Below are positions 1-8,796 of a stretch of DNA of 64,000 nucleotides, one piece after another. Below the pieces are notes generated by a model. The model saw nothing but the letters and a program-made list of their open reading frames with translations. It did no database searches and was not told where the DNA came from. Position numbers and translations under genes: made by a program. This stretch comes from Marinobacter nitratireducens (GTDB lineage: Bacteria; Pseudomonadota; Gammaproteobacteria; Pseudomonadales; Oleiphilaceae): NCBI RefSeq assembly GCF_000708045.1, contig NZ_ANIE01000007.1, positions 434,001-498,000 on the forward strand. Reading direction: 5' to 3'. Numbering within the stretch: the first letter of the stretch is position 1; each line of letters starts with the position of its first letter.

Positions 1-30
1 AACAGCCTTTAAGAAATTCGCCCAACTCCC

Positions 31-48
31 TGTGAGATATATCCTACA
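31..48. promoter_or_regulatory. Putative GacA/UvrY upstream activating box
   Basis: The 18-base sequence TGTGAGATATATCCTACA is an imperfect palindrome matching the GacA box consensus TGTAAG-N6-CTTACA at 10 of 12 defined positions. A further CTTACA half-site lies at 61-66. It sits about 110-150 bases before the likely start of the GGA-rich RNA, a distance like that seen for activator boxes upstream of rsmZ/csrB genes. The match is seen in the sequence; binding by a GacA homologue is inferred. Confidence 0.6.
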
Positions 49-154
49 ACATTGTGCGAACTTACAGTCCTGAAGCGTGCGCGGGCTCAGCCTGCCCCCA
101 ATTGATTTCGCCTAACCTGTTGATACAGATATTTAATTGAGTAACTGACCATTT

Positions 155-448
155 ACCCACCGGAAACGACGTGCATACGTCACAAGTTTGTAAGGAATCG
201 GCTGGTATATTGTTTTCAGTCAAGGATGACAGGGAAAGGGACGACGCACTGGATGCACCCCGGCAAGGATTAGCAGGGAGAGGCAGGGACACAGGGACGC
301 CTCGCTTTAGGGACAATATTCGGATGGCCGGCTCGGAAGCCGGCACCAGGGAGCGGCATAGGGAACTCGCAACACGGCTGTTGCCCAATGCGCAAGGACG
401 CGCCGACCTGTTTCGATTAGGGTAGCCTCCGGGCTACCCTTTATTTTT
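155..448 (+). ncRNA. CsrB/RsmZ-like regulatory RNA (CsrA/RsmA sponge)
   Basis: Fifteen GGA triplets fall between 194 and 398 (first bases 194, 224, 233, 239, 251, 267, 277, 287, 295, 311, 322, 335, 350, 362, 396), several times more than chance at this base composition. Many are in AGGGA or AAGGA context. One is shown perfectly in a hairpin loop: GCCGGCT (327-333), CGGA (334-337), AGCCGGC (338-344). The stretch ends in a strong intrinsic terminator and has a GacA-like box upstream. RNAs of this family bind and sequester the translational repressor CsrA/RsmA through GGA loops. The 5' end is uncertain: a TTGATA at 120-125 could be a -35 element giving a start near 155, but a start up to about 185 is possible. 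No homology search was possible; the call rests on architecture. Confidence 0.72.
419..448 (+). terminator. Rho-independent terminator of the GGA-rich RNA
   Basis: A 9-bp stem (AGGGTAGCC at 419-427 with GGCTACCCT at 432-440) closes a TCCG tetraloop and is followed by TTTATTTTT. It marks the 3' end of the CsrB-like RNA and lies just beyond the end of the convergent methyltransferase gene. Confidence 0.9.
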
Positions 449-457
449 GCCCGGACC

Positions 458-1117
458 TCACGACGACTCCCCCGCCAGATAGATTCTCACCTGATTAAAT
501 TCCTCGAACTCATTCAGATCCGGCCAGGTACGGGCCTCGATAACGGTCTGCAGGGCGTACCGATCATCGTTCAGGTTTCGGACTCGCGAATCCGCCAACA
601 GCACCCTCGGGGCTGAGGATCGGAACTGCGCCAATAGCGGACGGTTTTCCGGGTCGTAAAGCACATCGGCGGCGGTAATGACGTCGAGATCGTCGGGACG
701 TTTACTCCAGTCTTCACAAAGAGTAACCCGCACACCATTCAGTTCGGCATTGGCGGCCACCGCATCCAGAGCCGCCAGATCGATATCGCAAGCAATCACT
801 TCCCGGGCTCCGGCCTTGGCAGCAGCAATAGCAACGATGCCTGACCCGGCACCGAAGTCCAGAACTGTTCGGCCAGAAACGGATTGAGGATTTTCCAGAA
901 TCCAGCGAGCCAGTACCTGACCACTGGCCCAGCAAAATGACCAATAGGCCGGTTCCGCCACCACCGCCTGGGCCTCATCGTGACTCAGCGGCCCTTCCAG
1001 AACCGAGGGATCAAACAGGTAGAGCGCCAACTGAGGGCAACCCGCCGGCCGGGATTCCGCAACCCGGCCCCGACTGAGGGTTTTCTGTAACTGGGCATCG
1101 AGGCGTTCAGGTGTCAC
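458..1117 (-). CDS. Class I SAM-dependent protein methyltransferase (ETFB/nicotinamide methyltransferase-like)
   Basis: A 219-residue cytosolic protein starting with GTG, preceded by GGAGA about 6 bases upstream. Glycine-rich motif [10 protein letters not shown], is at residues 85-93. An acidic residue ends the next strand (IACDID). The conserved segment [11 protein letters not shown] lies at about 56-66, before the Rossmann fold. That aromatic segment is typical of the COG3897 group, which includes the lysine methyltransferase acting on electron-transfer flavoprotein beta. Substrate is not deducible here. It diverges from selU, with the two starts about 140 bases apart, and ends against the terminator of the GGA-rich RNA. 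Confidence 0.82.
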   Translation of the reverse strand: MTPERLDAQLQKTLSRGRVAESRPAGCPQLALYLFDPSVLEGPLSHDEAQAVVAEPAYWSFCWASGQVLARWILENPQSVSGRTVLDFGAGSGIVAIAAAKAGAREVIACDIDLAALDAVAANAELNGVRVTLCEDWSKRPDDLDVITAADVLYDPENRPLLAQFRSSAPRVLLADSRVRNLNDDRYALQTVIEARTWPDLNEFEEFNQVRIYLAGESS

Positions 1118-1254
1118 GAGAATCTCCGGCTCATCAGAATGTCATTGGCGCGCCATTGTATCGGGCAATCCGGCGTCAATCAGCGCGTTTCGGGCAGAAA
1201 ACTGCCATTTCCGCTATACTGCCGCCTCATTCCGGCAACCAGTTATCCCACGAA

Positions 1255-2361
1255 ATGGCATCCAGACCCGACACCGACGACTACCTCTCGCTGTTCCTTA
1301 ACGACGTCCCGCTGATGGATGTACGAGCCCCGGTGGAGTTTACCAGGGGCAGCTTCCCAGAGGCACAGAATGCGCCGCTCATGAATGACGAGGAGCGTCA
1401 CCGTGTGGGCATCTGTTACAAGGAAAAGGGCCAGGACAAGGCGATTGAACTGGGCCACCAACTGGTGTCGGGCGACATCAAGGCCCAGCGCATCGAGGCC
1501 TGGAAGCGCTTTATTGCACAGCATCCCGATGGCTACCTGTTCTGCTTCCGGGGCGGCCTGCGCTCACGACTGACCCAACAGTGGATACGGGATGCCGGCA
1601 TTGACTACCCGCTGGTAAAGGGTGGATACAAGGCCCTTCGGCGTTTTCTCATCGACAGTTTGGAAGAGCAGATCGAGAGCAGCGAATTCCGCATCCTCAG
1701 CGGCAGAACGGGAACCGGCAAAACCCGGGTCCTGAAAAAGCTCCCCAACCCGGTAGACCTCGAAGGCCTCGCCAATCATCGGGGTTCGAGCTTCGGCCGA
1801 CGGGTATCTCCCCAACCGTCACAAATCGATTTTGAAAACCGTCTCGCCGTCGCCATGCTCAAATCAGCAAACCTGAAAGGTGGCCCCGTCTACCTGGAGG
1901 ATGAGAGCCGCCTGGTAGGGCGCTGCTGCCTTCCGGAAAGGCTGCGGGAACGGATGGCGGAAGCCCCCCTGATGGTGCTTGAACAGCCGCTCGCGGAACG
2001 AATCCGCATTATCCGTCAGGATTATGTGGAGGAGATGGTTCGGGACTATCAGGCGCGGGATGGTGAAGAGGCCGGCTGGCTCAATTTCCGCGATTACCTG
2101 CTCAGTGCCCTGGATCGCATCCAGAAGCGGCTTGGCGGTGAGCGCCACAAGCAACTGAGAGCCCTGATGGAACAGGCGCTGGAGCAACAGGAAAAGCAAG
2201 GCAATGTGGAGGGCCATCACGCCTGGATTCGGGCTCTGCTTGAGGACTACTACGACCCCATGTACGACTATCAGCTGAGCCGTAAACAAGGCACCATTCT
2301 GGTGCAGGGCGGTCCTGGCACCATTATTGATTGGGCCAACAGACCTGTTGCAAACAGGTAA
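1255..2361 (+). CDS. selU: tRNA 2-selenouridine synthase
   Basis: A 368-residue protein with an N-terminal rhodanese domain (active-site segment FCFRGGLRS, Cys97, the same position as in E. coli SelU/MnmH) followed by a P-loop (GRTGTGKT, residues 150-157). SelU replaces sulfur by selenium at the wobble 2-thiouridine of some tRNAs through a geranylated intermediate, using selenophosphate. The ATG at 1255 is chosen because the rhodanese domain starts directly after it and the length fits the family; the frame stays open upstream to 1111. A TATACT at 1214-1219 may be the -10 element. There is no clear ribosome binding site. No selD is in the window, so the selenium donor must come from elsewhere. 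Confidence 0.92.
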   Translation: MASRPDTDDYLSLFLNDVPLMDVRAPVEFTRGSFPEAQNAPLMNDEERHRVGICYKEKGQDKAIELGHQLVSGDIKAQRIEAWKRFIAQHPDGYLFCFRGGLRSRLTQQWIRDAGIDYPLVKGGYKALRRFLIDSLEEQIESSEFRILSGRTGTGKTRVLKKLPNPVDLEGLANHRGSSFGRRVSPQPSQIDFENRLAVAMLKSANLKGGPVYLEDESRLVGRCCLPERLRERMAEAPLMVLEQPLAERIRIIRQDYVEEMVRDYQARDGEEAGWLNFRDYLLSALDRIQKRLGGERHKQLRALMEQALEQQEKQGNVEGHHAWIRALLEDYYDPMYDYQLSRKQGTILVQGGPGTIIDWANRPVANR

Positions 2362-2485
2362 GCAGCGTCCGGGCTATACCACTGACACAATTGTCTGCTA
2401 TATAAAGTGGCAGAATGATCCAAGCGCCTCATAGAAGTCGTACCGCCCTATCCCCACGAAAATACTAATGAACAAGGAGTCCCTT

Positions 2486-3319
2486 ATGGAAAACCTGTTT
2501 GGAGAGAATGGAAATGCCTCCGAGCTGATAGACCAGGCAATCGCTCTGGTTATGACCTACGCCCCAAAAGTCGTGCTAGCCATCATCACCCTGGTCGTGG
2601 GCCTATGGCTGATCAATCGGTTTATTGCCGTATTGGACAAGAAGCTGAGCGCCAAGGACCCCACTCTCAATAAGTTCCTGTGTGGGCTTATCGGCGCTAT
2701 CCTGAAGATCCTGCTGCTGATCTCAGTTGCCTCAATGGTGGGCATTGCCACGACGTCCTTTGTCGCCCTGGTCGGTGCTGCAGGCTTGGCGGTTGGCCTG
2801 GCGCTGCAAGGCAGCCTGGCCAACTTCGCCGGTGGTGTGCTGATTCTTATTTTTAAGCCGTTCAAGGTTGGCGACACAATTGAGGCCCAGGGCTACCTGG
2901 GTGCCGTCGATGAGATCAGCATCCTCTACACCATCGTCAACACCTTTGATAACCGTCGAATCGTTATTCCCAATGGCAGCCTGTCAAACGCCACGCTGGT
3001 TAATGTGAGCATTTACGACAAACGTCGATGCGACATGACGTTTGGCATTGGCTATGGCGACGATATCGACAAAGCCAAATCCATTCTCAAACGCCTTATG
3101 GAAGAGGACGAGCGCTCGCTGCAGGATCCTGCCCCACGCATTTGTGTGGCTGGCCTCGGGGAAAGTTCGGTTGATCTGATGTTCCGGGTGTGGGTAGCAA
3201 CCGACAACCTGTGGCCGTATTACTGGGATATGCAGGAGAAGGTCAAGAAAGCATTTGATGCCGAAGGCATCAGCATCCCTTTCCCACAACGCGACGTGCA
3301 TATGATCAAAGACGAATAA
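2486..3319 (+). CDS. mscS: Small-conductance mechanosensitive channel
   Basis: A 277-residue inner-membrane protein close in length to E. coli MscS (286). Three helices are visible at about 25-47, 63-86 and 92-124. The last is the glycine/alanine-rich pore helix and runs into the family signature FKPFKVGDTIEAQGYLG, then the beta domain with VNTFDNRRIVIPNGSL. These channels release solutes during hypo-osmotic shock. The ATG at 2486 is preferred over 2468 because AAGGAG lies just upstream at the right spacing. It is a single gene, with a hairpin (3393-3417) in the following gap. Confidence 0.93.
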   Translation: MENLFGENGNASELIDQAIALVMTYAPKVVLAIITLVVGLWLINRFIAVLDKKLSAKDPTLNKFLCGLIGAILKILLLISVASMVGIATTSFVALVGAAGLAVGLALQGSLANFAGGVLILIFKPFKVGDTIEAQGYLGAVDEISILYTIVNTFDNRRIVIPNGSLSNATLVNVSIYDKRRCDMTFGIGYGDDIDKAKSILKRLMEEDERSLQDPAPRICVAGLGESSVDLMFRVWVATDNLWPYYWDMQEKVKKAFDAEGISIPFPQRDVHMIKDE

Positions 3320-3392
3320 GCGACGGAACCGTTTCTCATTGATACAAGCTGTTACTCGCAAACTGAGCATCCTCAACTAAGATAGGCAATTA

Positions 3393-3417
3393 AGGAGGGG
3401 CACAAATCGCCCCTCCT
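3393..3417. terminator. Strong hairpin between mscS and the YbaK-type gene
   Basis: A perfect 9-bp stem AGGAGGGGC / GCCCCTCCT with a 7-base loop. It has no U-tract, so it may be an mRNA 3'-end stabiliser, a weak terminator for mscS or a leader structure for the next gene. The left arm itself contains an anti-anti-Shine-Dalgarno-like AGGAGG. Confidence 0.4.
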
Positions 3418-3488
3418 GCCCGCGGGAGCCCGGCATACAACAATGAACGGCTCCGAAATGCTGTCATTGCTGGTAGGAGGTTGTCGCT

Positions 3489-4046
3489 ATGCCGGTACAG
3501 CAGTTGAAGGAATTTCTCGATCAGGCAGGTGTCGAGTACATGTGTCTGACCCACCCCCCGGCCTACACGGCTCAGGAACTGGCTCACCACGTTAAAATCG
3601 CAGGCGACCGTGTCGTCAAAACCGTCATTATCGAACTCGACGGCAAGATGGCCATGCTGGTGATGCCCGCCACCTGGCGCGTCCGCTGGGACCGGCTCTC
3701 CAACATTCTGGACACCGATTTCGTGGATCTTGCCGACGAACAGGAATTCCAGTCCCGTTTCCCCGACTGCGAGGTCGGCGCCATGCCCCCCTTCGGTGGC
3801 CTTTTCGACATGTCTGTTTTCTGTGCCGAAGCATTGACGGAACAGCCTGAGATTGCCTTTGCCGCCGGCAGTCACACGGAATCGGTACACATGAAAATGG
3901 CGGATTTCCTCGAACTGGTCCAGCCCATGGTTCTTAACCAGGGCTTTAACAAACCGGGGGCCCAGAAACCGGCCTGGCTTATGAAGAACCGCCAACGGCC
4001 GGAACATTCAGGCCGACAAAGAGCCTCGGGAATGGCGGGTTACTAG
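3489..4046 (+). CDS. YbaK/ProX-type aminoacyl-tRNA deacylase domain protein
   Basis: A 185-residue cytosolic protein with a single YbaK/EbsC domain (about residues 1-155). It shows the early lysine segment DRVVKTVIIELDGKMAMLVM and the GAMPPFGG loop characteristic of the family. Such proteins hydrolyse mischarged aminoacyl-tRNAs in trans; which amino acid is edited cannot be read from the sequence. AGGAGG at 3475-3480 is a strong ribosome binding site for this ATG. The last 30 residues are basic and low complexity. It stands alone between mscS and the ubiquinone hydroxylase. Confidence 0.85.
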   Translation: MPVQQLKEFLDQAGVEYMCLTHPPAYTAQELAHHVKIAGDRVVKTVIIELDGKMAMLVMPATWRVRWDRLSNILDTDFVDLADEQEFQSRFPDCEVGAMPPFGGLFDMSVFCAEALTEQPEIAFAAGSHTESVHMKMADFLELVQPMVLNQGFNKPGAQKPAWLMKNRQRPEHSGRQRASGMAGY

Positions 4047-4128
4047 GGACTTTCGCTGCGGCTTGATCCGGGTCGCTTGTCTGATGGCTGCCATCGCGTA
4101 AACTGTTGGCATCAGACAGGAACCCGAT

Positions 4129-5424
4129 ATGACGCAAGCATTCGATATTGTAGTTGTCGGCGCCGGCATGGTCGGCGCTGCCCTCGCAACCGGGCTGGGC
4201 CGCGACGGTTTCAAGATCGCCGTCGTTGACCGTGCCCCAGCTCCGGACAGTGCGCTCCCCTCCGCCCCCGACATCCGCGTCTCTGCCCTGAGCGCTGGCA
4301 GCGAACGCTACCTCCGGAGCCTTGGCGCCTGGGCCCCCATTATCGCCATGAGAGCCACCCCCTATCGGCGGCTCGCCGTATGGGACGGCACTGAACATCC
4401 CCTCAGCGGCCTGATTCCCAGAGGCATGACCCGGGTGGAATTCGATGCAGGCGAGCTTGCTGCCCTGCATCTCGGCCATATCGTTGAAAACTCGGTCACC
4501 CAGCGAGCCCTGTGGCAATGCGCCGAAGCCGAACAGAACGTGACGACGGTCAGTGGCCACGGGATCTCAGCGCTTAACCAGACGGCCGATCAGGCAACGC
4601 TGACCCTGGATGACGGCAGGGAGTTGCACGCCAGGCTGGTGATTGGTGCGGATGGTGCCATGTCCCGAACCCGGGATCTCGCCGGCATCGGCGTGTCACG
4701 GGACCAGTATGGTCAGCAGGCCATGGTGATTTCCGTTCGCTATCAGGGCCCGGTTCAGGACATTACCTGGCAGGGTTTTCAGCCATCCGGTCCAAGGGCG
4801 TTCCTGCCCCTGCACAGCGCCGCTCCCGATCACCCCGGTGAAAGTTGGGGATCGTTGGTGTGGTATGACTCACCAGAGCAGCTGGAGCGGCTCAAGGCCC
4901 TCCCTGCCCCGGAACTGATGGCAGAGATCCAGACCGCGTTCCCCACAGAGCTTCCCCCGCTCACCCATATCGACGCCGTCGCCAGCTTTCCAATCGCCCG
5001 CCAGCACGCCAAACACTACTATGCCGGTCGCGTCGTGCTGGCCGGAGACGCTGCTCACACCATCAACCCGCTGGCCGGACAGGGCGTTAACCTTGGTTTC
5101 CAGGATGCCCAGTGTCTGCAAGCCATACTCAGGGAAGCGAAGAGAGCCGGAGAAGACATCGGCTCCTCATCGCGTTTGGGCGAATACGAGCGTCGGCGTC
5201 GCCCCGCCAACCGCCGGATGATGCTGACCATGGATCTGTTTTACTATCTGTTCAGCAATCGGGTGCCACCCGCGCACCTGGTGCGAAACATCGGTTTGGG
5301 GGCTGCCCGGGCCCTGCCCTTTGCCCGCAACCGGGTCGCCCGCTATGCCATGGGTCTGGATTCGGAATTGCCGGCCTTAGTGCAACACATGATGACTCGA
5401 CTGCCCGGACTTAACCGTCTTTAA
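4129..5424 (+). CDS. FAD-dependent ubiquinone-biosynthesis hydroxylase (UbiH/UbiF/VisC family)
   Basis: A 431-residue flavoprotein. The dinucleotide-binding motif VVGAGMVGAALA lies at residues 9-20, DGAMSRTR follows in the middle, and the second FAD motif GDAAHTINPLAGQGVNLGF is at about 306-324. These are the signatures of the family that hydroxylates the benzoquinone ring of ubiquinone precursors at the membrane. Assignment to the C1, C5 or C6 hydroxylase (UbiH, UbiI, UbiF) is not safe from motifs alone. The gene is followed 16 bases later by hinT and probably shares its transcript. Confidence 0.87.
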   Translation: MTQAFDIVVVGAGMVGAALATGLGRDGFKIAVVDRAPAPDSALPSAPDIRVSALSAGSERYLRSLGAWAPIIAMRATPYRRLAVWDGTEHPLSGLIPRGMTRVEFDAGELAALHLGHIVENSVTQRALWQCAEAEQNVTTVSGHGISALNQTADQATLTLDDGRELHARLVIGADGAMSRTRDLAGIGVSRDQYGQQAMVISVRYQGPVQDITWQGFQPSGPRAFLPLHSAAPDHPGESWGSLVWYDSPEQLERLKALPAPELMAEIQTAFPTELPPLTHIDAVASFPIARQHAKHYYAGRVVLAGDAAHTINPLAGQGVNLGFQDAQCLQAILREAKRAGEDIGSSSRLGEYERRRRPANRRMMLTMDLFYYLFSNRVPPAHLVRNIGLGAARALPFARNRVARYAMGLDSELPALVQHMMTRLPGLNRL

Positions 5425-5440
5425 CCCACAAGGAGCGAAC

Positions 5441-5806
5441 ATGTCAGAAACGATTTTCACCAAGATCATCAACCGGGAGATTCCCGCAGAGATTCTCTAC
5501 GAGGACGACATCAGTCTGGCGTTCAGTGACATCAATCCTCAGGCACCGGTGCACTTCCTGGTGATCCCCAAGAAAGCCATTGCCACCATCAATGATATTG
5601 CCGAGGAAGACCGGGAACTGGTGGGCCACCTGTACCTTGTGGCTGCAAAAATTGCGAAGGAAAAAGGGTTTTCAGACGACGGTTACCGGGTCGTCATGAA
5701 CTGTGGCGAGAATTCAGGTCAGACGGTGTTTCACATCCACCTCCATGTTCTGGCAGGAAAGCCGCTGGGCTGGCCGCCCTATACGGACAAGATGAAACAG
5801 GCCTGA
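5441..5806 (+). CDS. hinT: Histidine-triad nucleotide-binding protein (HIT family)
   Basis: A 121-residue protein with the HIT motif HIHLHVLAG near residues 97-105, preceded by NCGENSGQTVFH, and the early segment FTKIINREIPAEILYEDD. These are typical of HinT/YcfF purine phosphoramidases, which hydrolyse adenosine 5'-phosphoramidates. AAGGAG lies about 7 bases before the ATG. It follows the ubiquinone hydroxylase by 16 bases and converges on phoU, with a shared hairpin between them. Confidence 0.93.
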   Translation: MSETIFTKIINREIPAEILYEDDISLAFSDINPQAPVHFLVIPKKAIATINDIAEEDRELVGHLYLVAAKIAKEKGFSDDGYRVVMNCGENSGQTVFHIHLHVLAGKPLGWPPYTDKMKQA

Positions 5807-5821
5807 TCGACGCAAAAGAAA

Positions 5822-5843
5822 AAGGGGGCCCAGAGGCCCCCTT
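5822..5843 (-). terminator. Terminator of the pst-phoU operon
   Basis: A perfect 9-bp stem (AAGGGGGCC / GGCCCCCTT) with a CAGA loop lies between the converging hinT and phoU genes. Read on the minus strand it is followed by TTTCTTTTG, a usable U-tract. On the plus strand only two T residues follow, so it should act mainly on the phoU transcript. Confidence 0.85.
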
Positions 5844-5859
5844 CTGATATTGATCGGGA

Positions 5860-6582
5860 TTACCCCCCAACCACTTTCTCGGCATCTTCCATGCTGGCGT
5901 GGCGAATATCCTCACCCTTTTCCATGAAAATGACGTTCTCTGCGATGTTGCAGGCGTGATCACCTACCCGTTCCAGTGACCGAAGCACCCACATCACGTT
6001 CATACAACGAGAGATATTGCGGGTGTCTTCCATCATGAAAGTCAGCAGCGTGCGCGCTGCGGCCTGGTACTCCTCATCAACGCGTTTGTCTTCTTTCTTG
6101 ACCCGAAGGGCCTGCTCAGAGTCCAGACGCGCAAAGGCATCCAACGCATCATGGAGCATGGTCAGCACATGTGTACCAATGTGACGGACTTCGACATAGC
6201 CCCGAGGAGCCTGCCCCTCTTCCGACAACTGAATCGCCAGCTTGGCAATTTTCTTGGCCTCATCACCGACCCGCTCAAGGTCAGAAACCATTTTGATCAC
6301 GGAGACAATCAGACGCAGGTCCCGCGCCGCCGGCTGACGCCGGGCAATGATCAGGGTCGCTTCCTCATCAAGCTCGACCTCCATCTGGTCGACCTTCTTG
6401 TCATTCGCTCGAATCTCGTCCGCGAGGTGACCGTCACCGTCGATCAGGGCCTGGATCGACTCTCCCAGCTGAGTCTCAACCATTCCACCCATTTTCAGGA
6501 ACTGGGCCTTCAGTTCCATCAATTCATCGTTGAATGCGTGGGACGTGTGATCCCCGTAAACATCGTCCTTCTTTGTAGGCAT
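5860..6582 (-). CDS. phoU: Phosphate signalling protein PhoU
   Basis: A 240-residue cytosolic protein, the usual PhoU length, made of two related three-helix bundles. Each carries an E/D-rich segment: KKVDQMEVELDEEATLIIAR in the first half and the matching KEDKRVDEEYQAAARTLL in the second. PhoU bridges the PstSCAB transporter and the PhoR kinase so that Pho genes stay off when phosphate is plentiful. It is the last gene of the pst operon, 33 bases after pstB, and is followed by the operon terminator. Confidence 0.96.
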   Translation of the reverse strand: MPTKKDDVYGDHTSHAFNDELMELKAQFLKMGGMVETQLGESIQALIDGDGHLADEIRANDKKVDQMEVELDEEATLIIARRQPAARDLRLIVSVIKMVSDLERVGDEAKKIAKLAIQLSEEGQAPRGYVEVRHIGTHVLTMLHDALDAFARLDSEQALRVKKEDKRVDEEYQAAARTLLTFMMEDTRNISRCMNVMWVLRSLERVGDHACNIAENVIFMEKGEDIRHASMEDAEKVVGG

Positions 6583-6615
6583 AGTGTGCTTCTCCAGAGT
6601 TCCTCGGGCCCGCGC

Positions 6616-7509
6616 TTAACCGAAGCGGCCAGTGATGTAGGATTCGGTCATTTCATGCTCCGGTGAGGTGAACACCTTATTGGTATCGTTCACTTCCACC
6701 AGGTGCCCCAGATGGAAATACGCCGTGCGGTGCGATACACGGGCAGCCTGCTGCATGGAATGAGTCACGATCACAATGGTGTAGCTCTCTGACAATTCTG
6801 CGATCAGCTCTTCCACCTTGGCCGTGGCAATGGGATCCAGTGCCGAGCAGGGCTCGTCCATCAACACCACTTCCGGGCTGACGGCAATGGCCCGGGCGAT
6901 ACAAAGCCGCTGCTGCTGGCCACCGGACATACCCGTCGCCGTGGCATCAAGGCGATCCTTCACCTCGTCCCAGAGGCCTGCCTTACGCAGACTGTTCTCC
7001 ACAATCTCATCAAGGTCGGACTTGCGATTGGCAAGCCCATGGATCCGGGGACCATAAGCAACATTGTCATAAATGGACTTCGGGAACGGGTTCGGCTTCT
7101 GGAATACCATGCCGACACGAGCCCTCAGCTCCACAACATCCCGCTTGGAGTTGTAGATATCATCCCCGTCAAGCTCGAGCGATCCCTTCACGCTACAGAT
7201 ATCGATACTGTCGTTCATCCGATTCAGGCAGCGTAAAAACGTTGACTTACCGCAGCCTGAAGGGCCAATGAAGGCAATCACTTCATTCTTGGCAATGTCG
7301 AGACTGATCTTCTTGATTGCCCGGGATTCTCCGTAGAACACCTCCACATCCCGAAGCCGGAATTTGGGGTCATCGACGTAGGGAACACCCACCGTTTTGC
7401 CTTCTTCCAACTCCGCCTGTTCAGGGCGCGGGTCTTCCACCGGTTGTGTTTTCTGCTCTTGCTCTTCCACAGCGACATCTCTGGTTGCAGTCGTGTTCAT
7501 AGTATTCAT
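6616..7509 (-). CDS. pstB: Phosphate ABC transporter ATP-binding protein
   Basis: A 297-residue ATPase with Walker [10 protein letters not shown] (82-90), signature MSGGQQQR (194-201), Walker [13 protein letters not shown] (about 215-226) and the switch histidine in [11 protein letters not shown]. It powers phosphate import through PstC/PstA. The first 45 residues form a hydrophilic, charged extension (rich in E, Q and P) not present in E. coli PstB. The start is nevertheless supported by AAGGAGT 6 bases upstream of the ATG. Nine bases separate it from pstA. Confidence 0.96.
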   Translation of the reverse strand: MNTMNTTATRDVAVEEQEQKTQPVEDPRPEQAELEEGKTVGVPYVDDPKFRLRDVEVFYGESRAIKKISLDIAKNEVIAFIGPSGCGKSTFLRCLNRMNDSIDICSVKGSLELDGDDIYNSKRDVVELRARVGMVFQKPNPFPKSIYDNVAYGPRIHGLANRKSDLDEIVENSLRKAGLWDEVKDRLDATATGMSGGQQQRLCIARAIAVSPEVVLMDEPCSALDPIATAKVEELIAELSESYTIVIVTHSMQQAARVSHRTAYFHLGHLVEVNDTNKVFTSPEHEMTESYITGRFG

Positions 7510-7518
7510 ATAGACTCC

Positions 7519-8796
7519 TTACCACCGGCGCTCAAGACGCTTGCGCAGCCAGATGGCCATGGCGTTCATGGTAATCATAAAGGTCAGCAGGATCATGATG
7601 CCGGCGGATGCCAGCTCCACAAAGCCCTGTTCTGCACTGCTGGCCCAAAGGTAAATCTGGACGGGAAGAACCGTAGCGGAACTGAAAAAGCCGTCCGGAA
7701 TTTCGACAATGAAGGCCACCATACCGATCAACAGCAACGGTGCGGTTTCACCCAGCGCCTGTGCCATACCGATGATGGAACCGGTCATCATGCCTGGCAT
7801 GGCCAGAGGCACCACATGGTGCAGAACCACCTGCATCTTGGAAGCACCCATGCCCTCAGCTGCTTCGCGAATTGACGGGGGAACACTCTTGATGGCGGCA
7901 CGGCTGGAAATGATGATGGTCGGCAACGTCATCAGCGCCAGCACCAGGCCACCCACCACGGGGACCGAGCGAGGCATACCGAACAGGCCAATAAACACTG
8001 CCAGACCCAACAGACCAAAGATAATCGACGGCACCGCTGCCAGGTTGTTGATGTTGACCTCGATGAAGTCTGTGAGCTTGTTCTGGGGCGCAAACTCCTC
8101 CAGATAGACTGCGGCGGCCACCCCCACCGGGAAAGCAATCGCAATGGTCACAACCATAGTGAACAGAGAGCCGACAATGGCGCCGAGAACACCCGCGTTG
8201 GACGGTTCACGGGAATCGCCCCGGCTGAAAAAGACATCGTTGAAAGCCGTTTCAACAACGCCTTTTTCTACCAACTCATCCACCCAGCGCTGTTGCTGCT
8301 CGGATAACCGGATGCTGTAGGCGTCACTGCCCGCATGCTTGACGTAAACCGATACCGTGTCGTGTACGAGGAACGTCATCGTCTGCGTCGTACCCAGCAA
8401 CTCCGGTTGCTCGGTCAGCAGATTGCGCACCCGGTTGCCGGCATAACTCCCCACCAGCCGCTTGAGCTCCCTTACATCCTTACGCCCGGTTGCTTCCGGA
8501 AAATATTCCTGTAGCGCCGAAATAATCGGCGCCTGGAAATCCGCCATCGACAGCTGATCCTTGTCCCTGGCATCTTCCAGGTACATCGCTTCACCATCCA
8601 GGCTCACATCCAGGGTGATGGTCGTTTTGATGAAGCCCGTATAGCCCTTACCCACGATGTCCGTGAACAGAATCAGCAATGACAGCAGTGCGACCGCGAT
8701 CGCAGCCATACCGTACAGCCGGAAACGGCGTTCCTTGCGGTAACGCACCTTGAGTGACTCGCGGACAATCTCCGCTTGTGAACGTTGATCAGTCAT
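7519..8796 (-). CDS. pstA: Phosphate ABC transporter permease PstA (long form)
   Basis: A 425-residue permease, about 130 residues longer than E. coli PstA (296). One N-terminal helix (about 27-48) is followed by a periplasmic segment of about 150 residues, then the membrane domain. The permease contact loop is SRAAIKSVPPSIREAAEGMGASK, with the core EGMGAS shared with other ABC permeases. The long form is common in marine gammaproteobacteria. Its start overlaps the end of pstC by 8 bases, indicating translational coupling. Confidence 0.94.
   Translation of the reverse strand: MTDQRSQAEIVRESLKVRYRKERRFRLYGMAAIAVALLSLLILFTDIVGKGYTGFIKTTITLDVSLDGEAMYLEDARDKDQLSMADFQAPIISALQEYFPEATGRKDVRELKRLVGSYAGNRVRNLLTEQPELLGTTQTMTFLVHDTVSVYVKHAGSDAYSIRLSEQQQRWVDELVEKGVVETAFNDVFFSRGDSREPSNAGVLGAIVGSLFTMVVTIAIAFPVGVAAAVYLEEFAPQNKLTDFIEVNINNLAAVPSIIFGLLGLAVFIGLFGMPRSVPVVGGLVLALMTLPTIIISSRAAIKSVPPSIREAAEGMGASKMQVVLHHVVPLAMPGMMTGSIIGMAQALGETAPLLLIGMVAFIVEIPDGFFSSATVLPVQIYLWASSAEQGFVELASAGIMILLTFMITMNAMAIWLRKRLERRW

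Noticed and set aside
62-388. 108-codon open frame on the minus strand
   Set aside because: Antisense to the RNA, no ribosome binding site, low-complexity Ser/Leu composition.
171-425. 84-codon open frame on the plus strand in the left end region
   Set aside because: It coincides with the GGA-rich RNA, has no ribosome binding site, and its codons are dominated by the repeated GGA motif; the RNA reading explains the region better.
1111-1254. N-terminal extension of selU
   Set aside because: The 48 extra codons overlap the divergent methyltransferase start and have no similarity to the rhodanese domain.
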